DNA from: Nostoc sp. JL33
Lineage (GTDB): Bacteria; Cyanobacteriota; Cyanobacteriia; Cyanobacteriales; Nostocaceae
NCBI RefSeq assembly: GCF_017114985.1
Contig: NZ_JABXKP010000078.1
Coordinates: forward strand, 89,439 to 153,438
Direction: 5' to 3'
Length of the DNA stretch: 64,000 nucleotides
The notes under the pieces are model-generated. The model made no database searches. It was not told where the DNA came from and saw only the letters and a program-made list of their open reading frames with translations. Positions 18,640-27,874 of this stretch are shown in pieces; positions within the stretch are counted from its first letter, which is position 1; the number at the start of each line of letters is the position of its first letter. The translations under genes were made by a program, and so were the position numbers.

Positions 18640-19467
18640 ATGAAAAAGTTAAATTTTGGATGTGGACACAGATTTTGTTCTGGATGGATCAATATAGATT
18701 TTAATTCTGAGCATCCTGAAGTAATTGCCCATAACTTACTACAACCACTCCCATACCCTAAAGATTATTTCGATGTGATTTATAGCAGTCATGTCCTAGA
18801 GCATTTCTCTCAGGACACGGGAGAAATGTTGGTGAAAGAGTGCTATAGAGTTCTAAAACCTCAAGGCATTTTACGCATCGTTGTTCCTGACTTAGAGCGA
18901 ACATGTCGTGAATATTTAAGAATTATCGACAGCCTTGAAAATCAAGAAACAAGGAAACAATATGAATGGATTATTATTGAGTTAATCGACCAATTGGTAA
19001 GAACAGAACATGGCGGCTTGATGAAAACTTATTGGCGAGAAGTGCTTGAAAATAATGATCAATCATCCATAAACTATGTAGAAGCAAGAACTGGTGTTAA
19101 AATCAAAGAAGAGATGGCAAATAAGAATACTAATTCTTTGTTGCAAAAGGTATTTAGTATCAATCAAAATAAACTCAGGAACAAATTTAAATACCTCTAT
19201 CTTGACATGGTAAAGAAGTTAATACCACAGTATGTCCGCAAGTCTATGATAGATGAAACGTCCCTTGGTGAAAAACATAAGTGGATGTATGATAGCTATA
19301 GTATGAAAACGCTCTTTGAAAGAGTTGGTTTTTCGGATATAAAATTTTTGGATGCCCATACAAGTGATATTCCAAGCTTTAGTGATGAAGTCTTAGATAT
19401 TAATGCTGATGGAACAGTATATCTGCCAGGCTCATTATATTGTGAGGGCATCAAGCCAAATAAATAA
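18640..19467 (+). CDS. Class I SAM-dependent methyltransferase
   Basis: This 275-residue protein has SAM motif I as LNFGCGHRFCSGWINIDF (residues 4-21), motif II/post-I YFDVIYSSHVLEHF (about 43-56), and a GILRIVVPDLER strand. The long insert before the C-terminal strands is typical of the Methyltransf_11-like enzymes in sugar clusters. A strong AAAGGAG ribosome binding site lies upstream of the ATG (18640). It probably methylates a sugar of the repeat unit. Confidence 0.85.
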   Translation: MKKLNFGCGHRFCSGWINIDFNSEHPEVIAHNLLQPLPYPKDYFDVIYSSHVLEHFSQDTGEMLVKECYRVLKPQGILRIVVPDLERTCREYLRIIDSLENQETRKQYEWIIIELIDQLVRTEHGGLMKTYWREVLENNDQSSINYVEARTGVKIKEEMANKNTNSLLQKVFSINQNKLRNKFKYLYLDMVKKLIPQYVRKSMIDETSLGEKHKWMYDSYSMKTLFERVGFSDIKFLDAHTSDIPSFSDEVLDINADGTVYLPGSLYCEGIKPNK

Positions 19468-19535
19468 ATAATACTGATTATCTGCGATAGAGAATCAGTA
19501 TTATCAAGTATATTTTTTTTCAAGTTAAATCTAAC

Positions 19536-20807
19536 ATGAACGTCTTGCTCCTTAGCACCCAGGATGTGGCTGGCGGTGCGGCTCGTGCTGCATATCGCTT
19601 GCACAAAGGGTTACAAAACATTGACTTCCAATCACAAATGCTGGTGCAAGAAAAATATACTGATGACAAAACAGTAATTGCACCTAAGATGAGATTATTT
19701 CAAGGCATCGCTAAGGCAAAGTTGACATTTGAAACTTTACCTTTAAAGCTTTATTCTCAAAAGCAAAATACTCCATTTTTTATTCAATGGTTGCCAGATA
19801 GAGTTATTTCTCAAGTTGCTCAGATTAATCCAGACATAATCAATTTGCATTGGATTAGCGCAGGTTTTATGCAAATAGAAACTCTTGCAAAACTAAATCG
19901 CCCTTTGGTCTGGACAATTCATGATATGTGGGCATTTACTGGAGGATGCAGCTATACTGGAGATTGCGATCGCTACCAAATATCCTGTGGAGCCTGTCCT
20001 CAACTGAACAGCAAAAAGGATTGGGATTTATCCCATTGGGTATGGCAGCGTAAAGCCAAAGCTTTGAAAAATTTAAATCTGACAATTGTTTCGCCAGGTT
20101 CTTGGTTAGCCGAATGCGCCAAGTCTAGTTCTCTGTTTAAGAATTTGCGAATTGAAGTAATTCCGAATGGGTTGGATACTCAAAAGTATAAACCTGTTCA
20201 TCAAAGTTTAGCGCGAGAATTACTGAATTTACCTCTAGATAAACAACTCATTCTATTTGGAGCGCTAGATGCAACCAATGACTCTAGAAAAGGTTTCCAT
20301 TATCTGCAACCAGCACTACAAGAATTAAGCAAATCTGGCTGGAAAGATAAGTGTGAGGTCGTTATTTTCGGTGCATCTCAACCCGAAAATCCACCTGATT
20401 TGGGCTTCAAAACGCACTATTTGGGACACTTCCACGATGATATATCTTTAGCAACTGTTTACTCAGCAGCTGATGTGATGCTTGTACCATCTCTTCAAGA
20501 ATCTTTTGGACAGACAGCTTCTGAATCACTCGCGTGTGGTACTCCAGTTGTGGCGTTTAATTCTACTGGCTTAAAAGATATTGTTGATCATCAGCAGAAC
20601 GGCTATTTGGCTAAACCTTATGAAGTTGAGGATTTTGCCAAAGGAATTACCTGGGTACTTGAAAATGAACAGAGGCTGCAAAAGCTGTCATTCTATGCTC
20701 GCGAGAAAGCCGAACAAGAATTCACTCTGGAACTTCAAGCACGTCGTTATTCAGCTTTGTTTCAGGAAATATTGATGATTGCAAAGAAATCTTCATTCAC
20801 TAATTAG
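19536..20807 (+). CDS. Family 4 glycosyltransferase
   Basis: This 423-residue GT-B enzyme has an N-terminal GGAARAAYRLHKGL acceptor-domain motif. A donor-site E-x7-E-like stretch follows late in the protein (PSLQESFGQTASESLACGTPVVAF, about residues 320-343). NLHWISAGFM and WTIHDMWAFTGGCSYTGDC are typical of this cyanobacterial/Bacteroides branch. It transfers an activated sugar to the growing repeat unit; the sugar is unknown. One HIP1 site is present. Confidence 0.9.
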   Translation: MNVLLLSTQDVAGGAARAAYRLHKGLQNIDFQSQMLVQEKYTDDKTVIAPKMRLFQGIAKAKLTFETLPLKLYSQKQNTPFFIQWLPDRVISQVAQINPDIINLHWISAGFMQIETLAKLNRPLVWTIHDMWAFTGGCSYTGDCDRYQISCGACPQLNSKKDWDLSHWVWQRKAKALKNLNLTIVSPGSWLAECAKSSSLFKNLRIEVIPNGLDTQKYKPVHQSLARELLNLPLDKQLILFGALDATNDSRKGFHYLQPALQELSKSGWKDKCEVVIFGASQPENPPDLGFKTHYLGHFHDDISLATVYSAADVMLVPSLQESFGQTASESLACGTPVVAFNSTGLKDIVDHQQNGYLAKPYEVEDFAKGITWVLENEQRLQKLSFYAREKAEQEFTLELQARRYSALFQEILMIAKKSSFTN

Positions 20808-20831
20808 TTTAGTAAACAAATACTTTATAAC

Positions 20832-21848
20832 ATGTCAATACCTATAGCTTTTATAATTTGTACAGAACCTGGTCGTTTAGAAGGTCAATCTTTGATGCTT
20901 GCAGAAAGTATTCGTAAGTTCTGCGGCGAATTTAAAAATACACCTATATATAGTTTTCATCCGAGAGTAGGTGAACCGATATCAAAGCAAACCCAAGATG
21001 CGTTTGAAGCGTTACAGGTGACTCATCAACAAGTTCCTATAAATCGAGAATTTCATGAATATTATTTAGCCAATAAACCCCTGGTTTGTGCCTATGCTGA
21101 ACAAAATATCGATGCAGAAATATTAGTTTTTTTAGACAGTGACAAATGCTTTTTTTCTGAGCCAAAGGAATTTTTATTGCCAGTAAATTGTAACGTTCGC
21201 ATACGTCCTGAGTATGGTCAAGGAATTGGTTCTACAGGTCTGCGAGATCCTCAAGAATGGTACTGGCAAAAACTATATGAAGTCCTGGGGGTAAAGCGTG
21301 AGGTATTTGTTGACACACCAATTGGTAATAAAAAAATCAGAGCCTACTGGAATTCTGGTTTGGTTGCTGTAAGAAGGAGCGCAGGTATATTTACTGCCTG
21401 GAAAGCAAACTTTGAGAAGGTAATGCGTATGGATATTACCCCTCCTCAAGGGATTTATTTTGTGGAACAGTCAGTCTTATCTGTGACTTTATGCTCGCTG
21501 GAAGAAAATATTTCTCATTTTTCTTCTGCTTATAGTTATCCATTACCTTTACACAATCGCTTATCTAAAGAATCACGACTTAAAGCTTGGGATGACATAG
21601 TGTCAATACATTATTTCAATTTGTTTTTCTATAATGATTGGAATGCACAAATTCAAAGATTAAAAAACTTTAATCGAGGCTCAGATAAATATCAATGGTT
21701 ATGCGAAGGAGTTGTCAGACATAAGATGCCACGCATATCAGTGATGCACCGATATATGTTAACTGTGAGGAAAATAGAACAAAAGCTACGCGTGTTTAAA
21801 TTGAATAGTCAAGTGAGTAATTGGATAGAAAAAATTGCCAATTTTTAA
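20832..21848 (+). CDS. Putative GT-A glycosyltransferase of the cluster
   Basis: This 338-residue protein starts 24 bases after the GT4 gene. It has a DxD-type LVFLDSDKCFF (about residues 99-109), N-terminal alternating beta/alpha pattern and YWNSGLVAVRRSAGIFTAW (about 170-190), as in GT-A enzymes. I do not recognise a named family; the role is inferred from the DSD motif and context. Confidence 0.6.
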   Translation: MSIPIAFIICTEPGRLEGQSLMLAESIRKFCGEFKNTPIYSFHPRVGEPISKQTQDAFEALQVTHQQVPINREFHEYYLANKPLVCAYAEQNIDAEILVFLDSDKCFFSEPKEFLLPVNCNVRIRPEYGQGIGSTGLRDPQEWYWQKLYEVLGVKREVFVDTPIGNKKIRAYWNSGLVAVRRSAGIFTAWKANFEKVMRMDITPPQGIYFVEQSVLSVTLCSLEENISHFSSAYSYPLPLHNRLSKESRLKAWDDIVSIHYFNLFFYNDWNAQIQRLKNFNRGSDKYQWLCEGVVRHKMPRISVMHRYMLTVRKIEQKLRVFKLNSQVSNWIEKIANF

Positions 21849-22115
21849 ATTATTATTACCATCTTGGAGTTACATACTTAATTGAGGAAAAGTATTTATA
21901 TCAACTTCTACCTAAATAGTTTCGTCCCAAACACGTTTTATAACATATCCTTGGGTGGTGTATAACACCTAAGCAAATGTTGCTAATAAAGATAAAGACA
22001 ACCCTACATGGCATTGAGGGAAGAACGCATCACTTAATGCTAAATGCCTCAGATAACGAAATCAACCTTTAATTTTTGTTTCACAAAATTAGATTAACAT
22101 AATAAAAACTACTCC

Positions 22116-23009
22116 ATGAAGCAACCACAATTAGCAGTAATAATGACTTGTTTTAACAGGCGTGAGACAACTCTGATTTGTCTGCGTGCGTTAGCTCACC
22201 AAACAAAGTCTTTTGATGTTTATTTAACTGATGATGGAAGTTATGACGGTACTTCAAAGGCAGTAAAAGCTTTTTATCCAAAAGTCCAGATTCTTCAAGG
22301 CAATGGGAATCTATTCTGGGTGGGAGGAATGAGACTAGCGTTTGCTGAAGCAATGCAAAAAGATTATGACTATTATCTCTGGTTGAATGACGACACAATA
22401 CTAGAATCAAACACCCTGGAACGCCTATTGACACTTCATCAACAATTATTAGAATCTGTCCGAGAAAATTCAATATTAGTTGGTACGACTCAAGATTCAA
22501 TAACAAGAGAAGCTTCATACGGCGGGGCAGTGAAATCTCGCAAATGGTACTCTAATAAATATGAATTTTTAGGTTCAACTCAGGTTTTTCAAGAATGTGA
22601 CACGATGTTTGGTAACTGCGTGCTAATTCCTCGTGCGGTTGTGAAGAAAGTAGGGAATCTTGATGCAGCATTTATCCACAGTTTAGGAGACCTAGATTAT
22701 GGTTTGAGAGCAAGAAAGAATGGTTGCTCGATATGGGTTGTACCTGGATATGTCGGAACCTGTGGTAAAAACTCAATCCGCAACAGTTGGGTAGATACAA
22801 AATTATCTGTTTTAGAACGCTTAAGAAAGGTAATTCAAGTCAAAGCATTTCCGCTCAAACCTTGGACTGAATTCTGTCGTCGGCACTCCGGGTTTTTCTG
22901 GGTAATTTATTGGTGTTTACCTTATCTCCGAGCCATTATTGGTTACAAAAACTTGGCTGCATCTCCCACATTTGCAGAAGAAATTCCACAAAGTAGTTCG
23001 CAACCTTAA
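22116..23009 (+). CDS. Family 2 glycosyltransferase (rhamnosyltransferase-like)
   Basis: This 297-residue GT-A enzyme has LTDDGSYDGT (residues 37-46) and LWLNDDTILES (88-98) for nucleotide-sugar and metal binding. The later DLDYGLRARKNGCSIWVVPGYVG matches the rhamnosyltransferase-like branch of GT2. It lies after a 267-base gap in which I see nothing else, and 11 bases before the next GT4 gene. Confidence 0.88.
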   Translation: MKQPQLAVIMTCFNRRETTLICLRALAHQTKSFDVYLTDDGSYDGTSKAVKAFYPKVQILQGNGNLFWVGGMRLAFAEAMQKDYDYYLWLNDDTILESNTLERLLTLHQQLLESVRENSILVGTTQDSITREASYGGAVKSRKWYSNKYEFLGSTQVFQECDTMFGNCVLIPRAVVKKVGNLDAAFIHSLGDLDYGLRARKNGCSIWVVPGYVGTCGKNSIRNSWVDTKLSVLERLRKVIQVKAFPLKPWTEFCRRHSGFFWVIYWCLPYLRAIIGYKNLAASPTFAEEIPQSSSQP

Positions 23010-23020
23010 GGAGTTCCAAA

Positions 23021-24223
23021 ATGCAGCGACGTCTTGGTTTTTTAGCGGCAGCACCTCGGATTTCAACACATGCTGATGCAGAGATGTCTGGGCCCCGTTC
23101 CCGAATTTTAGGAATCCTGAAGGGGTTTAAAATACTTGAGTGGAAAATCGAAACATTTATTGTGGGAGATAAAGTTCCAAAAAAATGGTCGGCGAATGGT
23201 TCTGGTGAATTAATCAGCAAAGGATTTTTCTACACCTTAGCAGTAGATTTTATGCGTCTCGGACTTGGTGTCATTAACTCCTGGAGAAGCTACCAAGAAC
23301 TTAAAAATCAAGTTGATTGGGTGTATGAGTACGCTGCAACTTTGCAATGTATGGGCTGGATATTCCAACGTCAGGGAATACCTTGGATTTTGCAAGCTGA
23401 AGCATTACTTTTTTATGAAGCAAAGACAGAACGAAAAGCATTGGTACTGGATAGATTAGCTCAATGGATGGAAATCAGAGCATATCAAAAATGCGATGTT
23501 GTCGCCTGTGTGAGTGAAACATTAAAAGAAATTTTAGTCCGGGATTTTGGTATTTCAAGTGAAAAAATTGTCTTGATACCAAACGGAGTTGATATTGATT
23601 TTATTAATCCTGATCTACATGTCCCAAAGCGAATATTTTTAGGTTTTACTATAGGTTTTATAGGTAGTTTATATGCTTGGGCTGGTTTAGACTTATTATT
23701 AGAAACAATATTTGAATTACGAGCCGAAGGCTTAGACATTTCGCTGGTAGTAGTAGGCGATGGTGCAATGAAATCTGCTTGGGAAAAGCAGAGTCAAGAA
23801 TTAGGTATTTCACCTTATGTAGCTTTTATAGGTCGAGTTTCTTGGCAAGAAATACCCCAGTATATCGCTGGATTTGATGTTGGTTACTCTGGGCAAGTTC
23901 AACTACAAATGGGAAAGATGTATCTCTCACCTATGAAACTTTATGAATACATGGCAATGGCTAAACCAGTCATAGCATCAGCTTTTGAAGATGCTAAACG
24001 GTTGATTTGCGATCGCAAAACAGGTTTCCTATTTAAACCAGGTGATAAAAATGATTTAAAACGTACCTTATTGGAAGCTTATCACAAAAGAGAAGCACTG
24101 CCCGAAATGGGACAATTGGCTTGCATTGAGATAGTAAATCATCACAGTTGGGCTGCTAGGGTACAGAACTTAGTTGAAGGTGCTGAACAAATATTGAAAA
24201 AACAGCGATCGCCTAATCAGTAG
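23021..24223 (+). CDS. Family 4 glycosyltransferase
   Basis: This 400-residue GT-B enzyme has a DVVACVSETLKEILVRDFG segment (about residues 158-176) followed by IPNGVDIDFINPD, IGFIGSLYAWAGLDLLLE and the donor-site YLSPMKLYEYMAMAKPVIAS (about 300-320). It begins 11 bases after the preceding GT2 gene, with an AAGGAG ribosome binding site in that gap, so the two are translated from one message. Confidence 0.9.
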   Translation: MQRRLGFLAAAPRISTHADAEMSGPRSRILGILKGFKILEWKIETFIVGDKVPKKWSANGSGELISKGFFYTLAVDFMRLGLGVINSWRSYQELKNQVDWVYEYAATLQCMGWIFQRQGIPWILQAEALLFYEAKTERKALVLDRLAQWMEIRAYQKCDVVACVSETLKEILVRDFGISSEKIVLIPNGVDIDFINPDLHVPKRIFLGFTIGFIGSLYAWAGLDLLLETIFELRAEGLDISLVVVGDGAMKSAWEKQSQELGISPYVAFIGRVSWQEIPQYIAGFDVGYSGQVQLQMGKMYLSPMKLYEYMAMAKPVIASAFEDAKRLICDRKTGFLFKPGDKNDLKRTLLEAYHKREALPEMGQLACIEIVNHHSWAARVQNLVEGAEQILKKQRSPNQ

Positions 24224-24264
24224 TATTAAGCCTTTAGTCATACAATCTAATACTAAAAACATTT

Positions 24265-25059
24265 ATGATCCGGACTTCATCTTACAAACTTCTTGGTACT
24301 CAAGTCGATGCACTCTCTATCCTCGACTTAAATTTATTGATTGAAGAATGTATTGGTAAGAATAAGAAATGGATTATTGCTAATCACAACTTGCATAGTC
24401 TTTATCTCTTTCATAATGCTCCAAAAATGCAATCTTTTTATGCCAAGGCAGAATATACCCATATTGATGGTATGCCTTTAGTGTTTATTGGAAAGCTGTT
24501 AGGTTTTCCAATGAAACGAGAACAAAGAGTAACCTATGCTGACTGGATATGGCCTCTGATGGCGGAAGCAGCTAATAAAGGCTGGCGTGTATTTTATTTA
24601 GGTTCAAAGCCAGGAATTGCTGAACAAGGAGCAAGTATTTTGCGCCAGAGATTTCCTGGTTTACAGATTACTTGCGCTCATGGTTATATTAACAGGGATA
24701 AAGATAGCCAGGAAAATCTCGCTACTCTGGCTGCAATTAATGCTTACAAACCCCATGTATTAATGGTGGGGATGGGTATGCCACGCCAAGAGTATTGGAT
24801 TTCTGAAAATCTTGAACATATTCACACCAACACTATTTTGACTAGTGGAGCCTGCATGGACTATGTAGCAGGAGCAATACCCACTCCTCCTCGCTGGATG
24901 GGAAAGATGGGCTTGGAATGGTTATATCGCTTATTTTCTGAACCTAAAAGACTTTGGAGACGTTACTTAGTTGAGCCTTGGTTTGTTGGCACATTATTTT
25001 TACGAGAAATTTGGAGTATCTCAAGTCAACAAAAAAAGGATAATAAATACAAGATTTAA
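24265..25059 (+). CDS. WecB/TagA/CpsF family glycosyltransferase (GT26)
   Basis: This 264-residue protein has the family signatures NLHSLYLFHNAPKMQSFY, HIDGMPLVFIGKLLG (about residues 68-82), VTYADWIWPLM, VFYLGSKPGIAEQ and VGMGMPRQEYWI (about 165-176). Family members transfer N-acetylmannosamine-type sugars to lipid-linked acceptors. It is the last gene of the exopolysaccharide cluster. Confidence 0.93.
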   Translation: MIRTSSYKLLGTQVDALSILDLNLLIEECIGKNKKWIIANHNLHSLYLFHNAPKMQSFYAKAEYTHIDGMPLVFIGKLLGFPMKREQRVTYADWIWPLMAEAANKGWRVFYLGSKPGIAEQGASILRQRFPGLQITCAHGYINRDKDSQENLATLAAINAYKPHVLMVGMGMPRQEYWISENLEHIHTNTILTSGACMDYVAGAIPTPPRWMGKMGLEWLYRLFSEPKRLWRRYLVEPWFVGTLFLREIWSISSQQKKDNKYKI

Positions 25060-25126
25060 CAAGTTCATGCCTTACCAGTAGGTCGCTTGGTTCGTCACGA
25101 ATTTATCCAAACAGAATTCAGGAGTT

Positions 25127-25314
25127 AGAATACATTCGTCAGAATAAAGCCATGAATTCTCTACGACTGGCGGATAGCGCAGCGTAAAGCCTTCTCTACG
25201 AGACCGGAGGCGAACCGCATAGCAACTCCTAGAGACGCTCTGCGCGTTCGCTTAGAGCGAGTCTGCGTAGAGAGCGTCTTGATTTTGACGAATGTATTCT
25301 GACGAATGTATTCT
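25127..25314. mobile_element. Inverted-repeat element (ends AGAATACATTCGTCA)
   Basis: The left end (25127-25141) is matched in inverted orientation by two tandem copies at the right (25286-25300 and 25300-25314). The interior holds GC-rich palindromic strings (CTCTGCGCGTTCGC, GAGCGAGTCTGCGTAGAGAGCG) and no gene. Confidence 0.65.
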
Positions 25315-25392
25315 TCTTCAACTTTCATGCTCATGAATAGCGAAGAATCTCGTCACATACTTCGCTCAGAATGATACTTACGCATTTACCCA

Positions 25393-25581
25393 GGACTTAC
25401 GCATTGACAATAAATACCAAATACGTATAGGTGAAAAACCACATCTTTCGTAGGGGTAAAGCGCAATGCGCTTTACCCCTACAGCATCGTCAATTTACGA
25501 CCAAAGGATAATTAAGAAAAGCCTGAAACAACCTATTTTTGTTAACGCACATCATGATCAATTTCTACAGTGCGTAAGTAC
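25393..25581. mobile_element. MITE-like element with ACTTACGCAYTG ends and 16-bp internal hairpin
   Basis: Inverted ends: ACTTACGCATTG at 25395-25406 and the complement of ACTTACGCACTG at 25568-25579. Inside, 25450-25482 is a near-perfect palindrome with 16-base arms (GTAGGGGTAAAGCGCA). A further ACTTACGCATT lies just outside at about 25377. The 62-codon frame that crosses it is repeat-derived. Confidence 0.7.
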
Positions 25582-25594
25582 TATTACCAATAAT

Positions 25595-25692
25595 AAAATA
25601 CCCAGCCCTCGCTTTCGCCCGAAAGGCGAAAGCGACAAAGATATAATCGTGTAGCCACAATATCCCTGATATGGCTGGGCATTTTATTTTTT
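25595..25692 (-). terminator. Two-level hairpin between the cluster and the GH10 gene, likely terminator
   Basis: The outer arms AAAATACCCAGCC (25595-25607) and GGCTGGGCATTTT (25673-25685) enclose a perfect 10-bp inner hairpin (CGCTTTCGCC, loop CGAAA, 25610-25634). On the - strand the one outer mismatch becomes a G-U pair and the stem is followed by UAUUUUAUUA, so it fits termination of the GH10 transcript; the + strand also has a T-run (25681-25692). Confidence 0.55.
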
Positions 25693-25755
25693 CAATCTCC
25701 CTTAAAAGCACTATTTACGCCTGGTTGGAGTATATTTTACTGGTAATGAAATTGC

Positions 25756-26901
25756 TTATTGAAAAGCCTGGGCAATAGCATTGCGGGCAAGTTTAGGTTG
25801 CAGGTTCTCATCGAAGGGAAGCGGACGCAAAAATTTCCAGAGATTAGGATTGTCTCTAAAGGTTTTTCCTGGCATCCAGTCGGGATGACGTATCCAGGTA
25901 TGACGATCGCTAATCCCCCATGTAATTACGGTATCAACTTTAGCCGCAAAGCACAAGTCAAGATATCGCTTGTAACTGTCGGCTACCATCTGGTCTAGCT
26001 TTTTGATACTATCGGGTAGTGGGGTATCAATGATAATATCTAATTCTGTGATTAATGGTTTAACTTCAAGATCATTAAGCCGTTTTAAGACGGAATTAAA
26101 TCCTTTCTCGTCAAAACCATAGGCAGTAGAAAACCATAGATGCGACTGGATACCTGCTCCATCAATTTTAACCCCATTATTCTTCAGATATTCAACCATT
26201 TTTAAGAAATGGTCTGATTTCCATGTAGCGCCTTCGATGCCGAAATCGTTTATGTAAAATTTCTTGCTGTTATCAACTGAAGCGGCAATTAAAAACAAGT
26301 CTCGAATTAATTCTGGTTTTACCCCTCTACGCAAACCGTAGGTAGCATTGTCAGTTTCATTTTCATTATCAGCGATAATTTCATTAGCAATATCCCAAGA
26401 CTTTAAAACGGGGCTATTGCGATAATGCCCCATGACTCCGGTAAAATGGCGTTCAATCATCTTAAGAGTGGGGGGGTAAGGAACCCAGTCTGGTTTTCCC
26501 ATGTGCCAGAAAAGGGTATGCCCGTGCAATTCCATATTATGCTTTTGGCAGAAATCAGCGATCGCATCTGCTGATTCAAAGGTAAATTTTCCTGGCTGTG
26601 GTTCAGTGGCGCTCCATTTTAATTCACCATTCGGTGTTGCGATCGAACATTCACGAGCAATCAAGTCAGCGTAATCCTTCTCTTTTTGCAAAGCGTCACC
26701 AGAAATTGCTGTGCCATAACGCTTTCCTTTGGCGGCAGCTAATTGCCGAAGAGGAGAATTTGCATTTGTACCTGTATCAGCCATAGCAGCATTCATGCTA
26801 TGGTCTTCTTTTTGCTTATCCTTTTGTAAAAACCCCATAGTCAATAATGCCGAAAGGGTTGTATATCCTGCTCTTTTTAAGAATTTTCTTCGATAAGGCA
26901 T
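25756..26901 (-). CDS. GH10 endo-1,4-beta-xylanase-like glycosidase, Tat-exported
   Basis: This 381-residue protein uses the ATG at 26901. An upstream in-frame ATG at 26928 would put nine extra residues before the signal. A twin-arginine signal (RRKFLK, residues 4-9, then TTLSALLTMGF) directs export of the folded enzyme. The GH10 barrel shows HGHTLFWH (126-133), the acid/base glutamate in SWDIANE (E174) and the nucleophile in ITELD (E286). It hydrolyses beta-1,4-xylan-type or related backbones outside the plasma membrane. It faces the end of the exopolysaccharide cluster, which suggests a role in trimming the cell's own polymer; that role is inference. Confidence 0.92.
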   Translation of the reverse strand: MPYRRKFLKRAGYTTLSALLTMGFLQKDKQKEDHSMNAAMADTGTNANSPLRQLAAAKGKRYGTAISGDALQKEKDYADLIARECSIATPNGELKWSATEPQPGKFTFESADAIADFCQKHNMELHGHTLFWHMGKPDWVPYPPTLKMIERHFTGVMGHYRNSPVLKSWDIANEIIADNENETDNATYGLRRGVKPELIRDLFLIAASVDNSKKFYINDFGIEGATWKSDHFLKMVEYLKNNGVKIDGAGIQSHLWFSTAYGFDEKGFNSVLKRLNDLEVKPLITELDIIIDTPLPDSIKKLDQMVADSYKRYLDLCFAAKVDTVITWGISDRHTWIRHPDWMPGKTFRDNPNLWKFLRPLPFDENLQPKLARNAIAQAFQ

Positions 26902-27076
26902 TAATTGTACTGAATAAAAAAGACACAAATTATTATATTACGGTCAGAGAATAATAAATAATAAGTTTTGATACTTTTTGAGGTTTAGTTTTCTTTGTAT
27001 GATATCAACGTTTTGGCTTGATGAGCTAACAAGCAGGAGACACAATGGAAGATATCCAAACTCCAAACTCCTGTAC

Positions 27077-27096
27077 AGACGCGATTAATCGCGTCT
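27077..27096. repeat. 20-base perfect palindrome AGACGCGATTAATCGCGTCT (copy 1)
   Basis: An identical palindrome occurs at 50824-50843 and 62448-62467. Copies 1 and 3 also share the flanks CTCCTGTAC and CTC. This copy lies 18 bases after the acylphosphatase stop and could act in its 3' end. Confidence 0.8.
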
Positions 27097-27113
27097 CTAC
27101 TCCTAACTCCTAA

Positions 27114-27416
27114 CTATTTACCCCGCTTAACTTCAAATCCCCGCAACCCTTCCGGTTCTTCATACTCAACTACAACATCTTTAACTACAGCAGCAGGTGG
27201 CCCAGAATGACACCAGCGAACCATGTCATCTACAACATCTGGCGCTCCTTCAAAGACTGCTTCTACTCGATTATCGGGGAGATTCCGTACCCAACCGGTC
27301 AATCCCAACTGGCTAGCTGTATCCACAGTGGAATAGCGATAGCCCACTCCTTGGACTCGGCCAGAAATGAATACATGGGCGCGGATGATCTTTGGCAGTG
27401 CTGTGGAATTCTGCAT
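27114..27416 (-). CDS. acyP: Acylphosphatase
   Basis: This 100-residue cytosolic enzyme hydrolyses acyl phosphates such as carbamoyl phosphate. It contains the diagnostic phosphate loop GRVQGVGYR with the catalytic Arg (about residues 18-26) and GWVRNLPDNRVEAVFEG with the catalytic Asn (about 41-57). Slightly longer than the usual 90-95 residues because of an N-terminal extension. It stands alone. Confidence 0.95.
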   Translation of the reverse strand: MQNSTALPKIIRAHVFISGRVQGVGYRYSTVDTASQLGLTGWVRNLPDNRVEAVFEGAPDVVDDMVRWCHSGPPAAVVKDVVVEYEEPEGLRGFEVKRGK

Positions 27417-27874
27417 AGACTGGTCTAATCTTTACGATTTCCAGTCTACCTAGTTTGTGTATACACAACCTGTTTTTAACTCCAACTCGCGAAATTAATC
27501 ACGGTCATCGTCATCGTTCGTCATCGCGATGTTTGTACTAGCGGTCTTCCTGATCGCGATGTTTATAACTAGCGATCGCGATTATCCCATTCTTCATAAC
27601 ATGCTTTCTGCTTGCCACCGACTATATTCTGAACAGATCCCCTATTCTCATAATTTTCCTCTTGAGTAGGCGAATCTCCTTATTTAGCGTCACTTTAGTA
27701 GTTTGTTTAATGCTTGTGGCGGATAAATCTTCCAGCAGGTGTAGATAAAAATAAAATTATCCCAAACTTTAGGAGTGTAGCAGAGTAGTGATAAAGTGTT
27801 TTTCACTACCTACTAACTGTTGTGAGTTTAATTAAACAGTAGTTAGCTTTTGAACTTGGGATTTTGAATTGCTT
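27417..27874. other. Intergenic region with direct repeats
   Basis: About 460 bases without a gene. Two near-identical direct repeats (TCATCGCGATGTTTGTACTAG near 27522 and TGATCGCGATGTTTATAACT near 27553) are followed by HIP1-type sequence. The DNA next to 27875 should contain the promoter of the DUF1823 gene. Confidence 0.5.

Noticed and set aside
25466..25654. 62-codon + strand frame
   Set aside because: It is composed of the inverted-repeat elements and hairpins of the gap; no start signal.
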